This document shows, in pieces, positions 1 to 13,360 of a stretch of DNA of 64,000 nt (the first letter of the stretch is position 1; each line of letters begins with the position of its first letter). The translations under genes and the position numbers were made by a program. A model generated the notes under the pieces. It had not been told where the DNA came from and searched no databases. It saw only the letters and a list, made by a program, of their open reading frames with translations. Source of the stretch: Eudromia elegans (taxonomy: Eukaryota > Chordata > Aves > Tinamiformes > Tinamidae); NCBI GenBank assembly GCA_003342815.1, contig PTEX01000055.1:1663708-1727707 (forward strand), in the 5' to 3' direction.

Positions 1-239
1 AGTTCCACAGGAACTTGAGGAAGAATTTCTTAACGGTGAGGGTGACAGAGCACTGGAACAGGCTGCCCAGAGAGGTGGTGGAGTCTCCTTCTCTGGAGGT
101 CTTCAAAACCCGCCTGGACATCACCCTGTGCCACATGCTCTAGGGGACCCTGCGTGTGCAGGGGGGTTGGACTAGATGACCTCTAGAGGTCCCTTCCAAC
201 CCTAGCCATTCTATGATTCTATGATTCTATGATTCTATA
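1..239 (+). mobile_element. CR1 LINE, 3' end fragment (5' side outside window)
   Basis: This is the 3' untranslated end of a chicken-repeat-1 (CR1) non-LTR retrotransposon in plus orientation. It shows the conserved run 'gagcactggaacaggctgcc', then 'ggaggtcttcaaaacccgcc', then the block 'ggttggactagatgacctc' near 168-186. It ends in tandem octamers ATTCTATG at 208-231 plus a partial unit to about 239, the standard CR1 3' terminus. CR1 ends in short octamers and not in a poly-A tail, which separates it from L1. The reverse transcriptase region is absent from the window. Its closeness to the avian consensus as I remember it suggests a fairly young copy. Confidence 0.96.
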
Positions 240-760
240 GAGAATATTTGGGCCCATTTCATTCTATACAGACTTATTTTTCACAGGCATTTTCTCACAG
301 ACAAATATAGAGTTTTACACAGACATTTTTAGAAAATGGTGTAGGGTAATCTGCAAGGCCCTCTCTTGTTAAAATAACTGGGGTACCAGCAGGAAATTTA
401 ATAGGAACATGAGTGTAACTAGTGTTTGTGAATAGAATATCCCAAACTATCTGAGCTGAGAGGATGTTTCCCCAAAACAGATAGTGCTTAGAGGAAATTA
501 ATGATGACAGTTTGCTGAAGACCATCAACCGGATGAAGAAGCAAAGGTTTCTGATGAGACTCTTGAGAAAACGAGTCAGTTTAAAAAGAAGTCTAAGGGA
601 AGCATCAAAATTGTGACTAGGAGAAGAGGCCATTAGCATCAGCAGCCATTGAAGAGGGTTTGATACTGCCAGAAATTGCCTCGATGTCATCCCAACTGCC
701 ATTTAGGCCTGACCGAGCAGCCTCCTGCTGTGTGCTGTTTGGTCCCTGCCTTCAAACTAC
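240..760. other. Unassigned spacer between two CR1 fragments; chance-length open frame
   Basis: The spacer lies between the 3' ends of two CR1 copies that face each other. It carries the longest open frame of the window, 135 codons on the minus strand at 295-702. The conceptual product is leucine- and phenylalanine-rich in its middle and resembles no family I know. AT-rich DNA of this length gives a few frames of this size by chance, so I do not call a gene. An unclassified old repeat is possible. Confidence 0.4.
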
Positions 761-965
761 AGAATCAATATGGTTGGAGAAGACGTTCAAAATCATCAAG
801 TCCAACCGTAAACCCATCACCAACATGCTGGCTAAACCATGTCCCTAAGCACCTCATCTACACCTTTCACGAACACTGCTGGGGATGGTGACTCCAGCAC
901 TCCCCTGGGCAGCCTGTTCCAGTGCTTCACCATTCCTTCCACATGGAAAGTACAGGGAAACTCAT
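761..965 (-). mobile_element. CR1 LINE 3' fragment, minus orientation
   Basis: Read on the plus strand, the copy starts with its 3' end ('tggttggagaagacgttcaa', 'atcatcaagtccaacc') and continues through 'ctaaaccatgtccctaagca' to 'cccctgggcagcctgttcca'. These are reverse-complement landmarks of a CR1 3' region, of the subfamily type with 'gttggagaagac' and not 'ttggaagggacc'. Terminal octamers are not preserved, and matching fades after about 965. It is a 5'-truncated, moderately diverged fossil. Subfamily assignment is from memory. Confidence 0.88.
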
Positions 966-1200
966 TCTACACAGAACAACCTGCCTGATAGTACAGAGTG
1001 CAACACGTAGGGACTCACGGAGAGGGGCTGCTGGGCATGCAGGAGTTGCACATGTGTAAGTAAGGGAGCTGGCACTCATGGAAGAGAAGGGAGCCTGGAA
1101 GCCACAGTGCTTAGGAGAGCAGCCTGCAAGCAGGGAACCGTGTGAATGGGTTTGTGCATGGTGGGGCTAGAATTTCTTGGGATTAGTTACAGAGGGTGTT
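966..1200. other. Moderately GC-rich unassigned stretch
   Basis: This stretch has more G+C than the DNA downstream (for example 'agaggggctgctgggcatgc'). It has no long open frame and no CR1 landmark I can defend. It could be the diverged continuation of the adjacent CR1 or an unrelated old repeat. Confidence 0.3.
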
Positions 1201-4200
1201 TAGAAATTTTTAAATATACCTCAACAGCCTGCAGGTTTCTCTGTAGTATTTCTGAAATTGATGCTGAATGCACAGCTCACTGACCTCCAGTAAATTAATT
1301 GTTGTTAATATACCAATAAATCTCTGCAGTCTTGGTTTGATTTAAACTACATGTGTTGAGTAGCTTTTCCCTGCAATAAAAGGCTATTCCATTTTGTCTT
1401 AATTGTCTTTGTGGTCTAGAAAAGATTAGCATCTGCCATTCTCACTAAACTACAGCTTACTTGTGCAGCAGACATAGATGTCAGGACCAGATGGTGTCAT
1501 GCATCACTGTCTTCACATTGGGCCACTGAGAAACTAGTTACTGGATCATGGTAAGTCTTCCTAAGGTTAAAAATCCATCCTTTAGCACCTGCATGTCAGA
1601 AGTTAGAAATAAATCACTTTGTGCATTCAGTGGTAATGCATCCTACAGAAAATACTGTTCATGTAACATAGACAGGGTCACTGTCAGTCTTGCTGTTTAG
1701 GATAATTTTCTGGGGCATGATGTTCACTTGACTGCAATCAACCTCCCAAGTTACCATAAGTTCTCATAAAGCGACCATTACCTAAAAATGTTTGCAAGTT
1801 TAAATTTGTTTTTCTCATCACAATCTCTTCTCTTCCATCTTGCCATTCCTCTGGCATGAAAATTGTTCAAGATCATTTAGAAAGAGAAGTGGACGCAACA
1901 AGGCCACAATGCACCAGAAGCATTCACTACATACTAAATTGTGTTTTCAAAGTACAAATTTATTGTGTATGAGTTATACAGATATTGAGTAGTTTCAATT
2001 CTGTATTTCTTGATTTTTTGGTACATTTATGTGACACTATTATTATAAAAGTCCTGCAAACTGCACTCAGAATAGTACAGTTAGTGGGACAACTGCACAA
2101 AATTTGTAGCCTTGGGCTTGAAATACTTCTAATATTTGCAGAGGTAAAGGGAAAAAAAAAATACACTATTTATAGAGATTAAATACATATATATTTGAAT
2201 ATAAAGGCAATAATAAGAAAAAAGTTAACTTTCCTTCAGACCCCTGGCAGTAGAAAGGGGTTGTAAAAGAAAAATATACAAAAAGGGAAATAAAATAAAA
2301 AATAAGAAAACAAATCTTAAAAATTATACAATAACTGCATAAAGTTTCCTATTGCATTATTTCTCTTAAATCTTTTAATATTTCTAAGGATTTGGGGACA
2401 AAGTAATTAAATCAAGATTTCAGCTCTTTTTAAGTGATCACAAACGCTGGAATGCACTAACATATTGCTCAGTGCTTCCACAGTAGGATTCACGTACCCT
2501 TCCCCAGAACAGATTCATGCCCTGAAGCACTACTGCCAAAATTCATGCAAAGAAACAAAGAAAAGAGAGGGGTTTCAAGTGCACATTCACCTCATCAGCT
2601 TCAGACTGCCGCATGCCATGCAACACAGCCACCAAGGCTCACAGTTTGAGCTCTAGTAGAGCAGCACCACTGGTTACACTCTCAGGCGCTGCAGCTCTGC
2701 TACGGCAGCTCAACCAAGTAGATATTCACAGAACGAAGCAGTGTCTGCAGACACAGGTAAGGCCAGACTTTGGCCTCAAATACACAGAGACGTTCTTCAT
2801 CTAGCAGCAGTTGCATTTGTACATGTTAAGCCATTCTGATTTTAGAAACAAGAGGTAACAAGTATTTTAAAAGCCAGCTTTTATCATCTGAAACACCATT
2901 GCCTAATTCTCACTCTTTCACTACAGGAAGTGTCATTTTCTGAGAGGCAGCCCTTGAAGCACAGCGCAGTAAATTAGACATGAAGACTTCTATTATACAC
3001 TAGGTACAGTATCCATCACTGTAACATCTCATCCCCACATGAACACAACTTGTTCATTTTTTTAAATGTGGAGAACTTAGGGACAGAACTGAGTAAATGT
3101 GACTACAGAAAACTGTAGAAATTTAACGATAAAAAAAGATACACCATTGAGCCTGGAAGTGAAGAGAGATACACTTGGAGCACAATTATTGGGTTTTTTT
3201 ATGGGAGAAAACCAGGAAAAATCTACCTGTTCACAAAGTCCAGAAAATCTTGGTAAGAAAACAGTTCAAGATTTCTCTGAGGTCTCAGAAGACCAGAACC
3301 TCTGAGCTTATTTTTAAAACTATCATTCTTAGCTATACGTTTTGTGGTGCGCAAGAATGACAGGAGGACAACTAACAGAGGCAATGAGCTCTTCACCTGC
3401 AAAACTGGAAAAATTAAGTCATGGAAACCTTCTTCAGTAGGAAATGGAACATGACTTTTTACCTCTCGACTAAATTGTACAGCCATGCTTTTGAGTAAGC
3501 TTTTCCTTTGCCTTTCAGAAAAGATCTGCTCCACAGGAGAAAGTAAACGGGAGCCCCTCTTCACAAGAGCACTGTGCAGCATTTGGAACTATTTGAAAGG
3601 CTCTTCTAAAGAGATGGGATTAATCTGTTTTGCATATCCACTGGTGGATAAGAAAAGGAGTAAAAGAGTGTAACAGCAGCAAGAAAGCTCTAGTTAGACA
3701 GCAGGGAAAACTAATGGAAATGGTAAGGGTAGAAAAGCACTTCTGGAAGTCGTTACCCCAGGTGACTGTGGAACCTCTGTCAAGAGAAGAAAGAAACATC
3801 AGGGATTTGGAGAGCTAACCAAAGAGTCAGAGCACAGCAAAGAGCATTAGATCACATGCTGAAGTCACTTTCATCCCTGTTTTTCTTATGATTTTTACGG
3901 ATTTCTTATGGATTCTTACTTTGGGGCAAGCTATCTTTAGGCAACCAGCAACCACACTGTCTTGGTTTCCTGTCTTCCTTTTGGAAAAAATGAAAAAGAG
4001 AAGCCTAGTGATAGAAGCTTGTGGAGAATGCAAGTAAAGAGAATCCAAGTAAAGAGTCTGTAAGTGACTATTCATAAAGAATTCATATATGTGCCCAACA
4101 GCTTATGTCAGAAATACATGCAGTGCATTATGTGCATAAACACTTTCAGATGAAAACCACAGAGAAAAATCTTATGCTTGCTTACCATTACTCAGAGAAT

Positions 4201-7200
4201 CTGGTCAGTACTTAAAGCAAATCAAAAGATATGGAGGATATCAAAAGATGGAGGATAAAAAAAATGGGGGAATAAGCTTCCCTTAAACACACATGCAGAA
4301 GATAACAATCTCTTTATTGTGTAGTTAAAAACATCTGAAAATGTAAAAACAGAGGAAAAAGGAGCAGAATTTATTCTTTGAGGTAGAAATAAATGGATCC
4401 TTCAGTCAGACACAACTGTTAGGATTGTTGGTACTGCATTACACTATTGAAGCTGAAGATGCCAAGTATTTTTCTGTTCTTAGTCTGCCTGTCAGCAGTC
4501 AGCTCCTGGTCAGGCTGGGCTGAACACACCTAGGTCGTAGCTGGCACTTCCTGCCATTCACAGCTAGCTACATCCTGGCTCTCTGCTGCTCTGCTCTCAT
4601 CCCTTCTGGCGCTTGTCCTTCCAGCCCTGAATCCCACAGACAGATTCGTGGGCTAAAGCGCTCTGTGTACCAGGCTCACCTGCTTAGTACCTCCCACCCG
4701 GACTGGGGCCTGCAGCTTCTTTCTTTGGGAACTATGGTAGATCCAAAGCAAAGTATTGCTTCCTCTAATACAATGATACAACACAATAAAAAGGAAAAAA
4801 AAATATAGAGCACAGAAAGCATGCATAACTGCTTTACTTTAAAGACTAAGGAAGGCATTTCTTACCCATATTTAAAGTTACTGATGGATCAAGTCTGTAG
4901 TTCACAGTAAATGCATTAAGGATGTTTCAAAGGAGACATACTAGGGCTGTTTTACAGCTGAAGATACACTTCCTATCAATATTACCAGTGCATTAATATT
5001 ATAATACAGCAGTAACCCAGTCAAGACATCCTATTCATAAATAACTATAGGTAGCTCCAAATCAGTCAGAAACCAAGGACAGGAAACCCAGAAAAGAAAA
5101 GACAGGATCTCAGCAAAACTATTTGTCTTCAGAAGACAAAAGAATGGCCAGCACAGAAAAGGAACTTAAGGATTTCAAAGATGCCACTGTAAAGTTACTA
5201 GGGATGATTACAGAACTTACAGTTGGTTAGGTGAAAAGAAAACCCATTTAACAGCCAAAAAGGTCAGTGTAAGCAAAAATAACACAAAAAGACCCAACTG
5301 AGCCCTTGAGTTCCTCTAGTGTAACTTAAGTGGAAGGTTTTGTTAATGACATGACTCCATATATTCACCCCGAATAGTCATTCAAACTTCTCCATATATC
5401 CAGATGGCAGGAACAGCCAGGACTCCTGACCCTACTTTTACAACAGAAGGGTGGCCATCTGCTCCTCTCATCCTTTCAAATCGCTTTATAGACTAACTAA
5501 TAAACTATCAGCTCAGCAACTTTGCACATAGCTACAAATTGAGCTGAAATCAGTGAAATGCCTAATCTATACTGTGGAATGCATATGCTGCCCTCTGCTA
5601 AAAGTGCATTATGAGTTTTATCCTACTCATGTGAGAACTCATGTAATTCATGCATTTGTAAAACACTCATTGGCTTTTTTACTGTATTTGATCCATATGT
5701 AGGACAGTTAAACTGTTAGTACAAGTGACAATGTACATACTTCTGACAGCAACAACTTCAAAACCTAGTGGATGACAGGAAAAAACACAAGAGGTTTGCT
5801 TAAAACATGAAGTAATTCAATATATGTTTGCTTCCATTTTCAGGATTGTATAATTTCTTTAAAAACACAAAACTTTTCACCTCAAGACTGAAGTAATGCC
5901 ATTTGAATTTTATATACCTAATATATTTCAGGTTGTATTTGTATGGTCTTAAAGTGTAAATAAATACATCACTTCTAGAACTTATGGTTAGCTCTTTGAA
6001 GAATTAGAAGCATATATTTGTGTTGCTGCACTGAGAAAAGTTTGATGATAAAGAATATTTTCTTCTGGCGTGAGTGAGATGGTAATATAATTTCCAGCTG
6101 AAAACAGGTATCTTCTTAGCTCTACCTCAAACAAGACTGTATTCAGCCAAAAAACTGTATTCAACATCAGTTTCAAAACTCTCACATGCTAAAGAACATT
6201 TTCTGGTCAAATGTATTCATGAGCTGTATTGACACGCTTCTAATCTATGATATGAAGGAGATTTATGAACAGTATTTGGTACTGATGTTCTTGTATTAAC
6301 AAGATATTCACTACTACTGTAGTGAATCAGGAAAGAGCTACTACAGCAGGAGGTCTTTGGGGCTATTTTAATACAGTACTTTGCTTCATATCCTAAATAG
6401 ATCTATTTTCAGTAATACCAAAAAACTTTTCCATCTTCAGAAGAGTTCTTCAAATGTTCTAAGGCCTCTATATAAAAAACAAAAGCGTATGAGCTAGCCT
6501 CTGCTAAACAAAATGCACTTCTTGCATCCAGCTTTTCCCATGAAAACTTATTTTGATTAAAGTAGTATTCTTTAGGGAAGTTACCTTGAAAGAGGTAATC
6601 TTTTGTCCAATAGATTTCTCTGTCATATAAAAATATAGACATATGTGTCTTCTGTAGCCTGCATTCCCTTATAGGTTATGATATCAGATACAAATCCAAA
6701 TAGAAAGTAGAAATATGACCTGCTACAATACTTGAAAGTGGAAAACACATCTGATGTGTTACAAAACTAATAGCAACAGCTAAAAAGTCTGAAATGTTCT
6801 TTTAATTTTTACTATAAATTATGCTTTTCTTCAGGGCAAAGGAAGACATAAAACAGTGTATATCACTTTTTTTTTCCATAAGATAGCCAATACAATCATC
6901 CACATAAAAGATGCTCAAGAAAAAAAATCTGATATGATGCTCTCAGATATCATCTGATTTGTATGGCTGAGAGGTAACTTTGCAATTTCCAAAATGTTTT
7001 TTCTCAGGATAATACGATTTTCCAGCTTAAATATTAAGCATTTGACAAATGATGGCAAACCTTGAAATGATTAGTAAATTGGTTTGTCTTACTGTTTTTT
7101 TCTTTTTGAGAAATTTAAAAATTTTATCTATGGTTCCAAACTATGTACAATTCTGCAAAAAGGTAGTATAAATACTTATCACTGGTATATATTTTAAATA

Positions 7201-9634
7201 GCGTAATAAGAAGTAAGTACATAAAGATTTTTTTCCCCCAATGCTGCTCCATTTGCTGTATTTCTTGTAGTCACTTAAAATTACAATATGAAAGAATAGC
7301 CTTTGAATGCAAACATTTCCTGGTGAGTTTAAGGCTTTCAGAAGTACTCATTGCTGCTATGCATATGATTCTTTCTGTTTGTCATTGGTCTGTACAGCTC
7401 TAATATATGCCTTAACCATATGTAACATAGTCATATTTATCCTGTATAACGACCTTCAATTCTGAAAAGCTAAGGCCATGTTTTATAAAATATTACTAGG
7501 GAAGAAGTATTACTGAATAATAATTTGGAGATCTGACACTTTCAGAAACGTAATTATTCTCACATCCCATGGAACAACTCTAAAAGCTTAATGTTATTAG
7601 AAATAAATAGAGAAGCTCGTGCCTTCCTATTACCAAAGCAAAGTGTTTGAATTTAGCTGGATTTCTAGATAATCAAGTTATACAAAACCTGAGGAATGGC
7701 ATATATGAGTCTGGATTGCTGGCTCAAAGTCGCAGGAAACTGTCCAAGTTATACATATAGCCTGTCATGATGATTAAACAAAAATCTGATCTAAAACAGA
7801 TCCTAGTTTAGGTAATGGGATAGAGTGGATTACCCTGTTTGTAGCTCTATACCTCTTTCTCTAAAAATATAGGGTATTTAAATAATATGTTAACAACCCA
7901 AATGTGAGAAGAAATATCTGGAATTTAAAAAGGGAGGCAAAAAAAAACCAACCTGCATTAGCCTCAGGCTAACCTTTCATTTCATTATTGCTGGAGAATA
8001 ATGGAGCCTAAATGCAGGGATATCCTGGTTGCTTGTTCCCCCTTGGGAACGGAAGCCTGATATTTGCCCAAAAGTTGGATAATGCTGAAGAAACGATCCT
8101 CTTGGCAAGTCCTGAAGTAGAGAATCTGAACTCATACTGCAGGTTGTGCTCTTATTCCCTGAAGCTCAGTGACAGCTGCAGCACTGGTTTCCTAGACCAA
8201 GCAATGCAGCTGAGCCTAATACATGGACAGCCTTGGATGCTGCATGACAGCATTGAGACAGTGGAATACCTTGGAAGGAGAAATCATGCAATTCCTGCAT
8301 TTTACTGCATATCTTGGTTTTAGAGAGCAAAGCACCCACATTTTACTGAGGAAATAAATAAATAAAACACTTCCTATATACATGGGTAAGACATTAGCAT
8401 TTAAGAGACTTGTTCAGCAAATAGAAGGTCTTCTTCTTAATAACTTAAGGACTGTTTAAGATACACACTCTAAAGCAATTCAGATCATACCTGACTTATA
8501 CTAGTTGCCTACTTCTGTATCTCAAGCCTTGAAAACATCCAGATAAGTCTTCCTTCTCCTTATTCAACAATTCAACAATATGAAGCTGTTTGCAAAGATG
8601 GTAGGTCTACATAGTTCTAATCTGCTAGGAATTAAAAAAAAATCCACTATTTTTACAGCTCTCTCTTGCAATGTGCTCAAATCAATAAGATTAACATTGG
8701 GATGGACAGCAGCTTACCTGACTGCAGCAAAACTAGAGTCTTGAATTTATCAAAAGTGAGACACGTAATACTCTAATATTACACCCACTGCAAAGAACAA
8801 TCTTCAGACTTGTAATATGATCATTCAGTCTGAAAAAGAATCCTTTTTTTCACTGCAGCCAGTCTTAAATAATAATAGTAATAATAAAATCTATAAAACC
8901 AAGTACAATAGGAAATTTCTTTGAAGGTTCTAGCTGGCCCAGTTTCTTAGTCCATGAAACGCCTCTCACTGTGCTCCCCTTCCCATACCCCTCAGTTTAG
9001 CTTTTGACATTGGTTCTTAATACACCGTTTTCTCCATTGAATAACCTCCCCTCATATTTAAAACTTCCAGGGAATTTGGTCCTGGCATCTAAATCACCTG
9101 TCAGCTCTGCCACAGGCCATGGCAGGTGCCTGTCAGGACAACTCTGCTGTACTAGCAGGGCAGTTTCCCTGAGCACAGAAGGCAGAAAGCCATCACACAG
9201 CAAACAGTCTGCACATTTGCAACATTCACAGAACAGTTTTTGCCCAGTCCTGGTAAACAGGCTGCAAATTGAAGGCTGCATATTAATATGATGCATAAGT
9301 AAAAAAATATAGTTCAGACTAAAATCAAGCTTTAAAGTACCTTAACAAAAGTCCTACAAGATCAGTAGGTCTCAATGACCTCTGGAGGCTCTTGGTTAAA
9401 TGCCTGGAAGGATAATGTTTGATTTTATATTTTACATCTGGCAAATCCAAGTCTTTACAACTCAGTAAAAAAAGTTTGTGTACAGTGATACACTGTTTTC
9501 TGCAGCAAACTTCTTGTTATTACTTTTGTGATTTATTTTTGACTTGAAAAAAATTGATGACATTGATTACATATTCTTATGCCAACATGTAAGAATTTTT
9601 TGGGGGGTTTTTGTTTCTTTGTTTTGTTTTTTTT
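1201..9634. other. AT-rich non-coding DNA, no gene seen
   Basis: About 8.4 kb of AT-rich sequence without a recognisable gene, RNA or transposon. The longer open frames (3223-3582 minus, 119 codons; 8012-8323 plus, 103 codons) have no recognisable domain and overlap unrelated frames on other strands, as chance frames do. A less AT-rich patch occurs at about 4480-4720. A small tandem duplication at 4221-4256 is listed separately. Confidence 0.6.
4221..4256. repeat. Imperfect two-copy tandem duplication (about 18 bp)
   Basis: The block 'atcaaaagatatggaggat' (4221-4239) is followed at once by 'atcaaaagatggaggat' (4240-4256), the same sequence lacking one AT step. This is typical of replication slippage. 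No function is implied. Confidence 0.85.
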
Positions 9635-9659
9635 GGGGGGAGGGGTGGGTAGGAGGGGG
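9635..9659 (+). other. Canonical G-quadruplex-type motif
   Basis: On the plus strand four G-runs of 6, 4, 3 and 5 bases are separated by loops of 1, 1 and 5 bases (A, T, TAGGA). This meets the usual pattern of four runs of at least three G with loops of 1-7. The preceding 40 bases are T-rich with single G-runs. It is the only such motif I noticed in the window. Folding in vivo is not shown by the sequence. Confidence 0.8.
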
Positions 9660-12600
9660 TGTTCAAACTTTTGGTGTTGGAGAAGTTCAGTTTAAGCTTG
9701 CAGGGAACCTTTGTGTATACAGTGATTCCACTTAGCACAGGCATTATGGGAATGGAGGCTTTGCTGTGTCTTGACAGTATATTATTTATTATAGAACACA
9801 CTGTTTCTTTGAACATAATTGAAAACACTAAGCGTGTTATCCAAATAGTTTGTCCTATCCCAGACAAATTACAACCGAAGGCAACAGAGAAAAATATTTG
9901 GATTATCTTTATCATCACTAGTAAATAATTTATATATACAGACATATTCCTCAAAACTAATAGCATTTTCCAATGATCACATCTGCATTATATTACAGCA
10001 TGAAGAAAAAAATCTGCAATGATGGATGTAGAGAAATAGTCTGTGTTGTAAAGCCCATCTTATTGATCATGCTAATTTATATAGTGCACACATGACAACC
10101 TAAAAGAGAAATTTATAGATGCATTCAGATGTTAGAGATCCTTTTCCCTATGAGTCTCTTCCAAGGGTTGTGCACTCACAGCAGTAGCGCAGATGAAAAT
10201 GAAGTTGCTTTCTGTGACTCCTCCTCTATGCAGGATAGGCACATTAAAAAGACATAGCTGTCTATCTCAATGTACACATGCCATAGTAAAATGTGTGTTA
10301 TTTACTGATAAAACCACATGACAGCAATTTAAAAACAGGATTTATTCTGTCAGTCAAATTAGGAAGGCAGAATACCCTCCATGCCAAGTGATTACTGTCT
10401 GGGTCTAAGTGTGGCGAACTGCCATATCAATTATAATGGTAGAGAAGAGGAAATATGAAGACAAATTGGCTCTATTCTAAAAAGCATCAGTAAAATAGAA
10501 ACCCAGGGACATTTTAATGCAACAACCAATTACTTAAAAGTGCATCTTTGGCCTACACTGCAGTTTTCATACTCTTTCTTTCTACGTAGAGCATAAAAAG
10601 GGAAATTGGCTTTCAGTTTTTCCAATCGAGAAACATGTACTGATTTCAAGCTATATGTTGCTGCTTCTGAGATGAGCATTTCTGAAAGACAGTTCTTATA
10701 ATAGAGACCCAGGAATATGAGGCAACAGTATACAGAGAAGACATGCAAGAGCATTTCAGATACCGTCACATTTATCCACTACCATTTTTCCCCTGAACCT
10801 GTCATTGATTGCAAGTGAAATAGATGCCTAGACTGGCCTTGATACTCCAAATTTTTCTCTGTTTAGAAATCTGGTATTTTAGGGATAATTTACATTCCTC
10901 GACCTCGACTAAAAGGACAGCAGTGTGGCTGGTAGATTAAAGCCATTTAAAATTGGCAGATTAAAACCTAGTTAGATTTGCAGAGGAGCAAAAGGAAAGT
11001 TAAACTCATAATATTTTGCAGTCTGTTGCACTACGATTATTAAGAGGATGAAAAACAGATGAGCAAAAAAACTTTCCCTAGATTTTCAAGATTCGTGACG
11101 AAAGAGAATGAATCAAGTTTTCTACTGAGAATCAGAAATGGAAAAAAAAAAATACAATGGCAAACATTTTTGATTCATTATGGAGACTATTTCTCCATAT
11201 CTTTAACAGAATAAAGACATTTAAAATGAGTAATACAGCTATAAAAAAACTGAAAATAAGCACAGGAGAATCTATTGCTAAGCAATGTCACTTGGTATTC
11301 CATTTTCCTTTTTTTAAATATACCATTATGAAAATATGTTTATCCTACATATATATATTTTGTATAAAATTTCAGTTTTCTTTTGAATGCTTTGTATTAT
11401 TAAAATAGATTTAACTGCTTAGCCAATGTCTGAGAATCAGGAAGCATCATAATCTGGAGTATTCTTTGTAACTGGGCCATTTAGTATTGCTTAAACTGGA
11501 GACAAAATACCACTCAGTTAACTACAGCTCTGAGTAATTACATCATTTCAAGCTAATTCAGTCAGTATGTGAAATTAATATTTCTATATTGAACATGTAA
11601 GCAGGCAAATATAACGTAAAAGTAGAGAGAGTTAAAACTGCAGTATATAAAATAAGAGGTCAATGCTGGGATGCTGTATATATTTCTGCTGTCTTTGCTT
11701 TAGAAATGTTGCTGAAAAGAAAAGTTCCCTTTCAGGTACTTGCTCATTGACATTCTTTATTTTCAACAGAGTTGGATGAAACTTCAGCATGGAGAAAAAA
11801 TTAGGGAGAACCACCTGCAGATTTCTGTACTACCAGTCTGTCTCCCTTGGTTTTTCCTCTAGCTAAATCACCTGGAGTACACTCTCAGTATGAGGATATG
11901 GATCCCCAGGGAGGATTAGACTAATAGGTCTCCTGAGTATATAGATCAGCATGGCCCTGCAGCCTTAAATACATAATGTTTTGCATTTAACCACAAAGAA
12001 ACATTGTAATTAGGACTGTTTTTAGGCATATTTACTTTTGCATTGTACTCAGAGATTTGGTAAGTCCTTGAATTCACATTATACTTCATATATCAATTCA
12101 AAACCTCATGACATTTATTTTGCATCCCTAAATTCCATCAATTTAGTTTACATGGAACTATTATTAAGGTCTTATTAAGGTGTTATCAGGTCTTTTGCAT
12201 GCTATGCTGAACTGATCAACCTTTTAAACAATTCCATGTCCATAAAGACACAAAGAATTTGGAGGGCGAAAAAGCATGATTTTTTTCTTTAAATTTAAGA
12301 ACTAAATTTGTGTTTCACATTGAAATGTATGGACACCTGATAAAATTCTAATTTAGAGTTCGTTAACAGCATAGTAAGTTAGCTTCAAGTTTCTTATTGA
12401 GTCACTTCAGTCAAACAGTAAGCATTTAAATATTGTAATGGAAAACCATACAAATATTTGAAATGAAACATACTGCTGTGCAAAAAATAGCAGGATTTCT
12501 AGCAAATTGGAGCAGAGCTAATGTACATGTCAAGTGCGACCATTAACTAAGGCATCAGAAGTTCTCTTTTTCCCTTTCCTGGAAATTTCATTTTTATCCA

Positions 12601-12899
12601 TTACATTTGTGTAATTCTTACAAGCTAAATTTCTGACAGTTGCCCTTGGCTAGAGGATAAAAATGTTTTCAACAGGCAAGTGGAGGGAGAAAAAAAACTG
12701 AACAAAAAAAGAACTGAACATAAAGCAATAAAGTTCTTTCTGAAAGCCCAATAATTCATACTTCTGGCTAATGATTTGTCACAACTTGTTTGTGTGGAAA
12801 TTAGAGACAAATTACCACCTGTGTGCATACATTTTTCTGCCATATATAGAATTTTCACAATTAAAAAATAATAGAGGTCAAAGTTATCAGAAAAGGTGG

Positions 12900-12902
<3 letters not shown>
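9660..12902. other. AT-rich non-coding DNA, no gene seen
   Basis: No gene, RNA or clear repeat found. The 129-codon minus frame at 9577-9966 runs through the T/G-rich tract; its proline- and lysine-rich end is simply that tract read on the other strand, so I reject it as a gene. Confidence 0.6.

Positions 12903-12932
<30 letters not shown>
12903..12932 (+). repeat. (TTA)10 microsatellite
   Basis: Ten uninterrupted TTA units. The length and purity make allele-length variation plausible, but one sequence cannot show it. Confidence 0.95.
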
Positions 12933-12933
<1 letters not shown>

Positions 12934-13340
12934 AATCCTAACTCAAACTACCTCAGGGCATATTCACAACTTGCAATGGATGATAATGCAAGTCAGTAGT
13001 TTTGCCAAGAAACTTCCTTTGAATGACGTTTCCATAAATTCTAATTGGGTTTGTATCATGCTACTTTCCCCATGAGAGTCTCTAATATCATTCCATTATA
13101 GAGTTCAAACCAAATAGAGTCTTTTACCCATCTATATAGAACTACTAAGTCCTTAATTTACTTCAGGAGGTTAGAGAGAATATTTTTCCCCAAAACTAAA
13201 GACAACAGAATGTCAAAAGATTTTCTCTTCAGTAATGTTATTCTACTTACTCATTGCTAGACTATCTGTAAGCAAGCACCTGATTTAACCTCATTTGGCC
13301 TTTTCTTTGCTTCCTATCTGATTTCACATTGACTCTTTGA

Positions 13341-13360
13341 TTTTTTTTTTTTTTTTTTTT
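13341..13360 (+). repeat. Poly-T tract (20 bases)
   Basis: An uninterrupted run of 20 T. No retroposed body is visible next to it on the minus strand, so it is listed as simple sequence and not as the tail of a retrocopy. Confidence 0.93.

Noticed and set aside
295-702. 135-codon open frame on the minus strand as a gene
   Set aside because: No recognisable domain. With about two-thirds A+T, roughly one stop per 14 codons is expected, and a few frames above 110 codons are predicted in 64 kb by chance.
3223-3582. 119-codon minus-strand frame as a gene
   Set aside because: Several unrelated plus-strand frames overlap it, and there is no domain, promoter or splice context that I can see.
4480-4720. 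Less AT-rich patch as a CpG island or promoter
   Set aside because: CpG dinucleotides are sparse, there is no TATA/initiator arrangement and no downstream gene.
8012-8323. 103-codon plus-strand frame as a coding exon
   Set aside because: The composition looks more coding-like than its neighbours, but no family is recognised and no partner exons or matching splice sites could be defended.
9577-9966. 129-codon minus-strand frame
   Set aside because: Its end is the T/G-rich tract read as proline, lysine and asparagine; simple-sequence artefact.
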